Positions 1-4,779 of a stretch of 5,061 bases of DNA are shown here, piece by piece. The stretch comes from Spirochaetia bacterium (lineage in GTDB: Bacteria > Spirochaetota > Leptospiria > Leptospirales > Leptonemataceae), in assembly GCA_029880625.1 (NCBI GenBank), contig JAOUOA010000263.1, positions 1 through 5,061 of the forward strand. Direction: 5' to 3'. The notes beneath the pieces were generated by a model. That model had not been told where the DNA came from. It searched no databases and worked only from the letters and a program-made list of their open reading frames with translations. Numbering within the stretch: the first letter of the stretch is position 1; every line of letters starts with the position of its first letter. Position numbers and translations under genes: made by a program.

Positions 1-1262
1 AGATCACTTAGCTCAGGATTCATAGGAAATGACAGTGTGAAAACAGACCCTTTGTTTTTGCCTTCACTGGATACACTTACATTTCCTCCGTGTCTTTCCA
101 TAATTAATTTTACATTGTACAATCCAAGTCCCACAGAATCTTCTCCGGCAGTTGGAGCAGCAGAAAGTCTTTTGAATCTCTGAAAAGCAAATTTTATATC
201 CTCTTCTGACATTCCCTGCCCCTGGTCCTTCACATGTACAAGCAATTCATTTTCGTTTTGCGAGGAATAAATCAAAATTTCAGATTCAGGATAGGAATAT
301 TTAATTGCATTGGAGATTAAATTATCCAGAGCTTCAACAAGCAGTTCCGGATCAACATAACCAAAAATTTCCTTGTTGGATTCGTGACGTAATTGAATCT
401 TTTTTCTGTCTGCTGCAATTGAATTCATTTGAATGACTTGTTTTAGAAAAGAAAAAATGTTAATTTCCTCCAGATTAAGAGGCATCTCGGCAGTTTCATT
501 CTGAGCATCATCCAGTATTTTTTTTATTTGATCCAGCATTTGATTTCCAGCATTATTAATCAACTGAATCATCTTAATGTTTTCATGGATTTGGTTCTGG
601 TCAGGACTTGCCGATTTTAAGTTGGCAGAAAGAAGCTGTGAAAATCCTAAAACCTGGCCTAATGGATTTTTCAAATCATGTGCTACCATTCCCAGAATTT
701 GTGTTTTATATTCATTGATTGCCCTTAGTTTTTGGTAATTGGAAGTCATTCTTTTGTTTGCCTTTTCCAGTTCCTGGAGCAAGGAATCCTTTTCCCTGTC
801 GTATTTGATTCTTCTAATTTCAGCTTCTGCCCTTCCGGCAAATATCTGGATAATTGATTCAGCCATTTCAGGATTGGTAAGAGGTTTATCCGATATAACA
901 GCAAGATGCGCGAAAACCTGGTCATTTTCAAAAACAGGAACGCCAATATATGAAATTCTGTTTTTATCTACATCGAATTTAACAGAAAGATCATTGGCAA
1001 CAACGTAGGTGCGTCCCTGATACACAGCTTCACAGGGAGTGCCGACAAGATCATATTCAAAATTTTCTACAGGCTGATCGCCAACTCTGGCAAGTATTGT
1101 CTTTGCAATAGTGCTGTTGGGGTCTGGCCTTTCGGTTAAAACAACCATTATTGCATTCATGTGATTTCTCAATATATTAACCAGTCTTTCGAGGAAGTCC
1201 TTGCCAATGAGCCTGGAAGTATCTCTTGCGATAGTCATTAATAGGTCGTTATCTGTATTCAT
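1..1262 (-). CDS. GAF-domain sensor histidine kinase (C-terminus beyond window)
   Basis: This is a cytosolic two-component sensor kinase that should autophosphorylate a histidine and pass the phosphate to a response regulator; no regulator is visible in the window. The frame is open for 420 codons from ATG 1262 and runs off the left edge. Residues about 7-150 form a GAF domain with the typical GTPCE motif at 74-78. A short coiled-coil-like linker follows (about 150-185). The HisKA H-box is MVAHDLKNP with the phosphoacceptor His195. The HATPase has its N-box at DNLISNAIKYS (Asn318), G1 at DQGQGM (Asp346), an F-box around 358-363 and G2 at VGLGL (377-381). No membrane segment or signal peptide is present, so it probably senses an intracellular signal through GAF; the ligand cannot be told. 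All catalytic motifs are intact, and only a few C-terminal residues should be missing. The next in-frame codons upstream reach a stop at 1271, and no Shine-Dalgarno is seen. Confidence 0.93.
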   Translation of the reverse strand, partial: MNTDNDLLMTIARDTSRLIGKDFLERLVNILRNHMNAIMVVLTERPDPNSTIAKTILARVGDQPVENFEYDLVGTPCEAVYQGRTYVVANDLSVKFDVDKNRISYIGVPVFENDQVFAHLAVISDKPLTNPEMAESIIQIFAGRAEAEIRRIKYDREKDSLLQELEKANKRMTSNYQKLRAINEYKTQILGMVAHDLKNPLGQVLGFSQLLSANLKSASPDQNQIHENIKMIQLINNAGNQMLDQIKKILDDAQNETAEMPLNLEEINIFSFLKQVIQMNSIAADRKKIQLRHESNKEIFGYVDPELLVEALDNLISNAIKYSYPESEILIYSSQNENELLVHVKDQGQGMSEEDIKFAFQRFKRLSAAPTAGEDSVGLGLYNVKLIMERHGGNVSVSSEGKNKGSVFTLSFPMNPELSD

Positions 1263-1269
1263 AAATATT

Positions 1270-1298
1270 CATATATTGACAATATTGATTTATGTCAA
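1270..1298 (-). promoter_or_regulatory. Predicted sigma70-type promoter of the histidine kinase, abutting the ATG
   Basis: On the minus strand there is a perfect -35 box TTGACA (1298-1293), 17 bases, then a -10-like TATATG (1275-1270; four of six matches to TATAAT). Seven bases separate it from ATG 1262, so transcription would begin at or next to the start codon, giving a leaderless mRNA. This fits the absence of a Shine-Dalgarno. The region is very AT-rich, so the -10 assignment is tentative. Confidence 0.5.
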
Positions 1299-1303
1299 TA
1301 TAT
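1271..1303. repeat. Inverted repeat with 10-bp arms over the kinase promoter (possible operator)
   Basis: The arms ATATATTGAC (1271-1280) and GTCAATATAT (1294-1303) are perfectly complementary and separated by 13 bases. The arms cover both the -35 and -10 boxes of the kinase promoter. By symmetry the plus strand also carries TTGACA (1276-1281), 17 bases, then TATATA (1299-1304), so the element resembles two face-to-face overlapping promoters. It could be the binding site of a dimeric regulator, or simply a consequence of promoter-like AT-rich sequence. Confidence 0.5.
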
Positions 1304-1340
1304 ATAACAAAAAGTGACATTGCGTAAATATAAAAACTAT

Positions 1341-1430
1341 CCCGGCAAAAATCACGTCTTCCACATCATCATCTATCATGCCGGCAAAGAGCGGCAGTGA
1401 AACAGTGCGGTCATAAATCCTGACCGGTTT
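1341..1430 (-). pseudogene. Remnant of a DegT/DnrJ/EryC1/StrS aminotransferase C-terminus
   Basis: The minus frame read from about 1430 carries YDRTVSLPLFAGM followed directly by IDDDVEDVI. This matches the usual C-terminal pattern of PLP-dependent sugar aminotransferases of the DegT/DnrJ/EryC1/StrS family: tyrosine, SLP+F, a methionine or leucine, then an acidic stretch ending in V..VI. Only about 27 residues are recognisable. The frame is closed upstream by a stop at 1451-1449, and downstream it continues as unrelated hydrophobic residues to a stop at 1292-1290. None of the lysine or PLP-binding part is present, so it cannot be functional. Recognition rests on memory of the family pattern; a chance match is possible. 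It suggests a cell-surface sugar biosynthesis locus once stood here. Confidence 0.5.
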
Positions 1431-1436
1431 TTTTTT
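1408..1436 (+). terminator. Intrinsic-terminator-like hairpin
   Basis: The stem CGGTCA (1408-1413) pairs perfectly with TGACCG (1421-1426) across a 7-base loop. One G then precedes nine T residues (1428-1436). Hairpin plus T-tract is the form of a rho-independent terminator on the plus strand. No plus-strand gene ends here, so it either ends an unrecognised short transcript starting near 1311 or arose by chance within the aminotransferase remnant. Confidence 0.45.
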
Positions 1437-1618
1437 CTTTACGTTGGTTCAGGAGATGGTTCTGAAACTGCTATTCAATACATCCTTTACTCTGTATTCA
1501 TCACATACTTTAAATTATGGTTCTGAAATATAAATTTCAATGTAACTCTTCTCTATTTCTTCGTTTTAGTTAATAATTTAACATTTACAAAACTGAGATT
1601 CATTTTTTATGTATTGAA
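1437..1618. other. AT-rich stretch without a gene, upstream of the DksA-like gene
   Basis: No frame here looks like a protein. A 12-base direct repeat ATGGTTCTGAAA occurs at 1456-1467 and 1517-1528. A small dyad GTTAA-TAAT-TTAAC spans 1569-1582. The promoter of the next gene must lie here; the best candidate is TTTACA (1584-1589), 18 bases, then a weak TATGTA (1608-1613) ending five bases before the ATG. That call is weak. Confidence 0.4.
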
Positions 1619-1951
1619 ATGGATAACAATGATCAAAAAAAATTACGCAACAGGATTCAGAACGAAATAGATAATATCAGGCAAGATATTAAAAATCTTG
1701 AAGAGATCACAAAACCAATCTCACCGGATGTGTCACTTGGAAGACTCACCCGCATGGATGCCATTGCAGCCAAAGGAGTGAATGAAGCAGCTTTAAACGA
1801 TGCTCGTCAAAAACTTCATAAACTGGAAGAAGCACTCGCAAATTTAAAAAAATCAAGTTACGGTATGTGTCAAATATGCGGTAAAAAAATTTCTGATGCA
1901 AGGATGGAATTTATGCCTGAATGCACCACCTGTGTAGATTGTGCATCTTAA
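1619..1951 (+). CDS. DksA/TraR-family C4 zinc-finger protein
   Basis: This is a 110-residue protein of the DksA/TraR family, whose members bind RNA polymerase through the secondary channel and modulate transcription initiation, often together with ppGpp. It has an N-terminal helix (about 5-30), the family motif SLGRLTRMDA (39-48) in the turn between the helices, a second helix (about 53-78), then the zinc finger: Cys84 and Cys87 (CQIC followed by GKKI), and Cys105 and Cys108 (CVDC). An additional Cys102 sits between the pairs. All four zinc ligands are present. It is shorter than DksA itself (about 150 residues), so it belongs to the short DksA-like/TraR group; its exact target is unknown. 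ATG 1619 is the only suitable start. No Shine-Dalgarno is visible before it. No neighbouring gene is co-directional, so it is probably monocistronic. Confidence 0.9.
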   Translation: MDNNDQKKLRNRIQNEIDNIRQDIKNLEEITKPISPDVSLGRLTRMDAIAAKGVNEAALNDARQKLHKLEEALANLKKSSYGMCQICGKKISDARMEFMPECTTCVDCAS

Positions 1952-2193
1952 TTAAAATGCGCTGGAAATAACGGTGCGAATTAACGGGATACAGATAATG
2001 ATAGGGATGCCCCGTGAAAGAGGCGGTGTCATATGACCGGCATAATTTCTGGATTCTTACTTTTTATTTAATTAAAAGATCATTTCATTTTTTAATGATT
2101 TTCTTCATTCAACGATCTTTATTCTTAATTACTTTTTGATCGTCATGACGCTTGCCTGTAAATCATCTATATCAAAATTAATTTGGTCTAATT
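1952..2193. other. Intergenic stretch between convergent genes; no supported gene
   Basis: This region separates the convergent DksA-like gene and the DUF4395 operon. No frame shows recognisable protein. It contains two perfect 10-bp palindromes, GTCATATGAC (2028-2037) and CGTCATGACG (2141-2150). A weak hairpin, ATCATT (2079-2084) with AATGAT (2094-2099) followed by TTTTC, may act as a poor terminator for the DksA-like gene; the stem is AT-only apart from one pair. A 22-codon minus frame just beyond the DUF4395 stop (ending at 2133) contains DIDDLQASVMTIKK but is not recognised. Confidence 0.4.
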
Positions 2194-2838
2194 TTATTCA
2201 CCAGGATACCAAATACCTGATGGATGAAGGCTGAAATAATCATTGAAAAGAAATATCACAATAGTCAAAATAAGAATAAATACCGCTGTTGAAAGAAACT
2301 GCCCGGAAGATAATTTTTGTATTTCGGTTCTGTTCTTAACTTCGCATACTTCTCCCGGACAGTATTGCGCCTTTTTTCCTTTGACTAATGAGTAAAGTTT
2401 GCATCCAATACAGATTCCAAAAGCAGTTTCAAAAAATAAAAAAAACAAACAGAGCATGCAGGCAATTCCGCTGATGGGACTGTATGTATTGGTTAATACG
2501 ATTTGAATGAAGATTGCAGATGATATTGCAAAACCGATATACCATGCAAATTTTTTCTGTTCGGCTCCTACATATTCCGGATTTTGTTTTATTACAATCA
2601 TCCTTCCCAAAAATAGAAAAGGCGAATACCTGGGATTGACGAACAGTCTTATGGACATATCGAGCATAAAAAGAGTCACTGCGTATTTTATGAAGGTGAA
2701 ATTACCCTGTCCTGCCTGAACGATGGATACAAACATTATGAAAAATAAAATCCCTGCAGCTGCGCGGATTTCTCTTTCGTTTAATACTGGAATCGAAAAA
2801 CCATCTATGTTTTCTCCAAATTGCTTTATTTTATTCAT
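2194..2838 (-). CDS. DUF4395-family integral membrane protein with two cysteine pairs
   Basis: This is a 214-residue membrane protein of the DUF4395 family, function unknown. Hydrophobic segments lie at about 26-42, 49-67, 98-115, 121-141 and 181-198. The family signature region is NPRYSPF (68-74), followed later by FETAFGICIGCKLY (136-149), with the conserved CxxC at Cys143/Cys146 at a membrane boundary. A second pair, CPGEVC (160-165), follows in the loop before the last helix. The paired cysteines could be redox-active or bind metal or a cluster; that is inference. ATG 2838 is preferred because AAGGAG (2851-2846) lies seven bases before it. ATG 2841 is four bases from that sequence, and an upstream ATG at 2859 would lie inside the HTH gene with no better signal. 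It overlaps the HTH gene by eight bases, which implies translational coupling, and is the last gene of the operon. Confidence 0.85.
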   Translation of the reverse strand: MNKIKQFGENIDGFSIPVLNEREIRAAAGILFFIMFVSIVQAGQGNFTFIKYAVTLFMLDMSIRLFVNPRYSPFLFLGRMIVIKQNPEYVGAEQKKFAWYIGFAISSAIFIQIVLTNTYSPISGIACMLCLFFLFFETAFGICIGCKLYSLVKGKKAQYCPGEVCEVKNRTEIQKLSSGQFLSTAVFILILTIVIFLFNDYFSLHPSGIWYPGE

Positions 2839-3085
2839 CATTTTTCTCCTTGATTTCATTCAAAGTTTCACCGTGTATTTTATCCGGAACATATTCCAGA
2901 AGATCTCCTGGCTGGCAGTTCAGTTCTCTGCACAGCGCATCGAGAGTTATAAGTCTGACAGCCCTCGCCTTCCCTGTCTTTAAGATCGAAAGATTTGCAT
3001 TGGTCAGATCAATTCTCTTCGCAAGTTCTGTAAGAGAAATTTTTCTGTCCGCCATCATCCGATCAAGTCTGAATATAATGCTCAT
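2831..3085 (-). CDS. Cro/C1-type (YozG-like) helix-turn-helix regulator
   Basis: This is an 84-residue DNA-binding protein of the small Cro/C1-type HTH group resembling YozG. The HTH lies in the first 50 residues: the first helix begins around 8-14 (LDRMMAD), helix 2 is SLTELAKRI (17-25) and the recognition helix is NANLSILKTG (29-38). LDALCRELNCQPGDLLEYVPD (48-68) then ends the compact fold, with the CQPGDLLEY stretch typical of the group. The last 16 residues are charged. No second domain for ligand binding or dimerisation is present. It sits 18 bases after a DUF2975 gene, the usual partner of this regulator type, and overlaps DUF4395. Members probably regulate their own operon, and the repeats upstream of the operon promoter are the natural candidate target (inference). 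The start is ATG 3085 with AAAGGAA five bases upstream. Confidence 0.92.
   Translation of the reverse strand: MSIIFRLDRMMADRKISLTELAKRIDLTNANLSILKTGKARAVRLITLDALCRELNCQPGDLLEYVPDKIHGETLNEIKEKNDE
2846..2851 (-). promoter_or_regulatory. Shine-Dalgarno of the DUF4395 gene
   Basis: AAGGAG on the minus strand lies inside the 3' end of the HTH gene, four bases before ATG 2841 and seven before ATG 2838. The spacing favours 2838, shortening the protein by seven residues relative to the longest frame. Confidence 0.75.
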
Positions 3086-3090
3086 ATAGA

Positions 3091-3097
3091 TTCCTTT
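3091..3097 (-). promoter_or_regulatory. Shine-Dalgarno of the HTH gene
   Basis: AAAGGAA on the minus strand ends five bases before ATG 3085, in the 18-base gap after the DUF2975 stop codon. It confirms that start and indicates independent ribosome binding on a shared transcript. Confidence 0.7.
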
Positions 3098-3103
3098 TTG
3101 TTA

Positions 3104-3646
3104 TTATACTGTAAGATCATGTTCTTCCTGCAGCTCTGCTCCGCTTTTAAAAACAGCGCTTAAAATAAGAAGTATAATGCTGAAAATAAAAGCAAGGATG
3201 TCGAAGGTAAATATGGACAGAGCAATTTGAATTTTACTCAATCGGATTAAATGCTTTACGTTTATGTCATTAAAAACAATATTTTTCTTAAAATTAAAAA
3301 ATAGTTTTTTTGCTTCGCCTATAATAAAAAAGATTAAAATGGACAGGACAGATACATATAGAATCACAATGGAACGAACAGCCGGATGCATGCTCTGCAT
3401 TTCTCTAAATTCCTCTATTTCCTTTTTCGTCATGTCATTATACATTTCTGTTTGGATCATATACTGCAGTTCGGTCAGGAAGCTGTCTCCGGGAGAGGAA
3501 ATGGGATTCGGAAGAATTGCAAACCAGAGTATGCACAGAACTGCAATCGAAGCAGGAATCATGCCGTAATGGGCAAAAACAAGAAATCCATACATTACGG
3601 ATGACAGAGATTTATTTCCAAGGTACTTAATTTTTAGCTTCATCAT
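3104..3646 (-). CDS. DUF2975-family integral membrane protein
   Basis: This is a 180-residue membrane protein of the DUF2975 family, function unknown. Hydrophobic segments lie at about 18-45 and 90-110, with a long stretch at about 139-166 that may hold one or two passes. Between the first two is a soluble loop with an acidic helix (about 54-87), probably extracytoplasmic. The family marks are LFFNFKKNIVF followed by NVKHL (115-133), and the C-terminal tail GAELQEEHDLTV (169-180), which is nearly identical to the usual ending of the family. In many bacteria DUF2975 genes are followed by a YozG-like HTH gene, as here, so the pair may be a membrane component and its regulator. A second ATG at 3643 is an alternative start. 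No Shine-Dalgarno precedes either; a consensus promoter abuts the start. Confidence 0.88.
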   Translation of the reverse strand: MMKLKIKYLGNKSLSSVMYGFLVFAHYGMIPASIAVLCILWFAILPNPISSPGDSFLTELQYMIQTEMYNDMTKKEIEEFREMQSMHPAVRSIVILYVSVLSILIFFIIGEAKKLFFNFKKNIVFNDINVKHLIRLSKIQIALSIFTFDILAFIFSIILLILSAVFKSGAELQEEHDLTV

Positions 3647-3653
3647 AAGCCGT

Positions 3654-3681
3654 ATTATACCATTATTTTATCAAATGTCAA
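3654..3681 (-). promoter_or_regulatory. Consensus promoter of the DUF2975-HTH-DUF4395 operon
   Basis: The minus strand carries TTGACA (3681-3676), 16 bases, then TATAAT (3659-3654), both perfect matches to the sigma70 consensus. Seven bases, ACGGCTT, separate the -10 box from ATG 3646. Transcription should therefore start at or one base before the start codon, giving a leaderless first gene; no Shine-Dalgarno would fit in the leader. Confidence 0.8.
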
Positions 3682-3692
3682 GAAAAAAATAT

Positions 3693-3751
3693 TGTAAAAC
3701 GATATATATTTGCTGAAAATCGTGAAATATGTATTGAAAATCGGTAAATAT
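3693..3751. repeat. Three 17-bp direct repeats at 21-bp spacing upstream of the operon promoter
   Basis: TGAAAATCGTGAAATAT (3714-3730) and TGAAAATCGGTAAATAT (3735-3751) match at 15 of 17 positions. A more diverged copy at 3693-3709 matches the latter at 13 of 17. All begin exactly 21 bases apart, close to two helical turns. A very weak fourth copy may start at 3754. The array begins 12 bases upstream of the -35 box, a position typical for activator or cooperative regulator sites. The sequence is AT-rich, so the outer copies are less certain. Confidence 0.55.
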
Positions 3752-3966
3752 CATCAAAATCACTAAGTTGTAGGTTATTTTGTAATCTTATTTATAAAAA
3801 TTTGAGAAATGATATAAAATTTACTGCAGAATAAGAAAAATGCAGAAAGTTTGGAATACTGTAGATGAATTCCTGGATAAATATTCTTTTAGAAACAGTT
3901 TGCCCTGAATTCATTATTGTACATAAAATAAGTTGTTCATAATATAGACTGATTTTATACAATTAA
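3752..3966. other. AT-rich stretch without an intact gene
   Basis: Apart from the short frame at 3840-3908, nothing in this region looks coding. No tRNA-like fold, long repeat or strong terminator was seen. It lies between the operon's control region and the IS3 debris and probably consists of decayed sequence. Confidence 0.4.
3840..3908 (+). pseudogene. Possible N-terminal fragment of an O-methyltransferase
   Basis: A 22-codon frame reads MQKVWNTVDEFLDKYSF and then a few residues to a TGA at 3906-3908. The pattern M..W..VD.yl resembles the N-terminus of class I SAM-dependent O-methyltransferases of the caffeoyl-CoA O-methyltransferase type. The SAM-binding domain is absent. The match is short and from memory, so this may be a chance frame or an unrelated small peptide. 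It lies next to IS debris, which fits a gene destroyed by insertion and deletion. Confidence 0.22.
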
Positions 3967-4041
3967 GGAAATAGTGTAAACAGATGGGTTCGTTCGCTGG
4001 AAGGTCTTTCCCCTATGGAGTATTTAATAAGAATAGCTTGA
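3967..4041 (+). pseudogene. C-terminal tail of an IS3-type transposase (fragment)
   Basis: The plus frame ends in RSLEGLSPMEYLIRIA before a TGA at 4039-4041. This resembles the end of IS3-family OrfB transposases, where the last residues usually read H.sL.glTPmEyl after the DDE catalytic domain. Upstream the frame has a stop at 3964-3966 and no recognisable catalytic domain, so only the tail of the gene remains. It abuts, in opposite orientation, a second transposase fragment, showing at least two IS events or a rearrangement. Confidence 0.5.
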
Positions 4042-4597
4042 TCTGATCCTTGTAGTCGGATGTTTGAATTTATCCGCTTCTTCCACAACAGAATATACAG
4101 GAGATGCAATCAGTCCTTCATCTTTCAGGATACGGTATACGCTTGATTCTGAAGAAAAAAACCGTATTTATCAGTGATTTCAAAGGCAGTCTCTCGACTG
4201 GATTTTTCAGGAAGCTTGCGTTTGACATACAGGACTTTTTCCCGTTCCCAGGCGGAAATTCTGTTCCATGATCTGCCCGATTGTCTTTTTCGATCTTCAA
4301 GTGCATCCAGTCCGCCTGTTTCGTATCGTCTGCACCATTCATTAAACGTGCTTCGGTTCAGTTTCGGTTCGCGTAAAGTAGTCCGTATACTGAGATTGGA
4401 ATCTTCAACAAGTTTTATGATTTCCAGATTTTCAGAAGCGGTAAATTTGATATATCCGCCTCCGGATCTTTGAAAAGGTGTTCTGTTTTTTTTAACAGTC
4501 TTTTTTTCAACGACAGTTCGGCTACAAGCAGCTTCAGAGTTTCATTTTCTTCTCGAAATTCTTTCACTTCGTCAGAAGTGGTGACTTGCCCCCGCAA
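4024..4597 (-). pseudogene. Frameshifted, truncated IS3-type transposase
   Basis: Three minus-strand frames join into one transposase-like sequence. The first (4597-4415) ends an OrfA-like leucine-rich region, LKLLVAELSLKKRLLKKT. The second, from about 4469, reads YIKFTASENLEIIKLVED, then a winged-helix DNA-binding part with STFNEWCRRYETGGLDALEDR and WNRIS. At a run of T residues near 4158 it shifts into the third: SESSVYRILKDEGLIASPVYSVV, then ADKFKHPTTR. Homology stops near 4045, exactly where the integrase core with the DDE residues should begin, so it is inactive. The first change of frame may be a natural OrfA/OrfB boundary; the second looks like a one-base indel, since adding or removing one T restores the expected SESSVYR. 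No terminal inverted repeats were identified. Confidence 0.8.
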
Positions 4598-4779
4598 TCC
4601 GATTCAGTATGAAAATTGGAAAATTTTAAGGAGCAATCAGGCAGGTAATAGTGGTTGCACAATTAATTTTTGCTTGTTTTCTCGGGAAACATTCATCAGG
4701 ATAGATGATCAGCACAGGAAATGCTGACGCATATAACCGGAGTGACGTTCAGAAACGCGGGCAGCAAGAATGATTTTAT
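4598..4779. other. Non-coding stretch upstream of the flavodoxin-like gene
   Basis: No convincing gene is seen on either strand. A hairpin TCAGCA (4709-4714) with TGCTGA (4722-4727) and a 7-base loop is present but has no T-tract. A TATAAC sequence at 4732-4737 could be a -10 box, but no good -35 box stands at the right distance. Confidence 0.35.

Noticed and set aside
746..946. Minus-strand 66-codon frame in the kinase region
   Set aside because: It is in a different frame from the kinase, whose own frame is continuous through here; the composition is that of a shadow frame.
739..1008. Plus-strand open frame of 89 codons inside the kinase gene
   Set aside because: It lies antisense to the GAF-to-HisKA linker of an intact kinase with all motifs and shows no domain of its own.
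1305..1437. Possible riboswitch for the DksA-like gene
   Set aside because: The hairpin and T-tract are about 180 bases from that gene, no known riboswitch core was recognised, and the opposite strand reads as an aminotransferase remnant.
2133..2200. Minus-strand 22-codon frame containing DIDDLQASVMTIKK after the DUF4395 stop
   Set aside because: It has no start codon before its C-terminal part, no ribosome-binding signal and no recognised family; a chance frame is likely.
2507..3089. Several plus-strand frames of 70-86 codons opposite DUF4395 and the HTH gene
   Set aside because: They are antisense to genes with recognisable families and Shine-Dalgarno sequences, and carry no motif.
3264..3604. 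Plus-strand frames of 72 and 101 codons opposite DUF2975
   Set aside because: They are antisense to a clear DUF2975 gene; their hydrophobic and cysteine content mirrors the opposite strand.
3693..3770. Possible CRISPR array
   Set aside because: The repeats are only 17 bases with 4-base gaps and are imperfect; there are no spacers of the required length and no cas genes.
4118..4342. Minus-strand 74-codon frame with a methionine start in the IS region
   Set aside because: It is out of frame with the transposase-like translation that runs through the same bases and has recognisable IS3 features.
4174..4727. Plus-strand frames of 85-99 codons opposite the IS3 fragment
   Set aside because: They are serine-rich shadow frames antisense to the transposase; no family is recognised.
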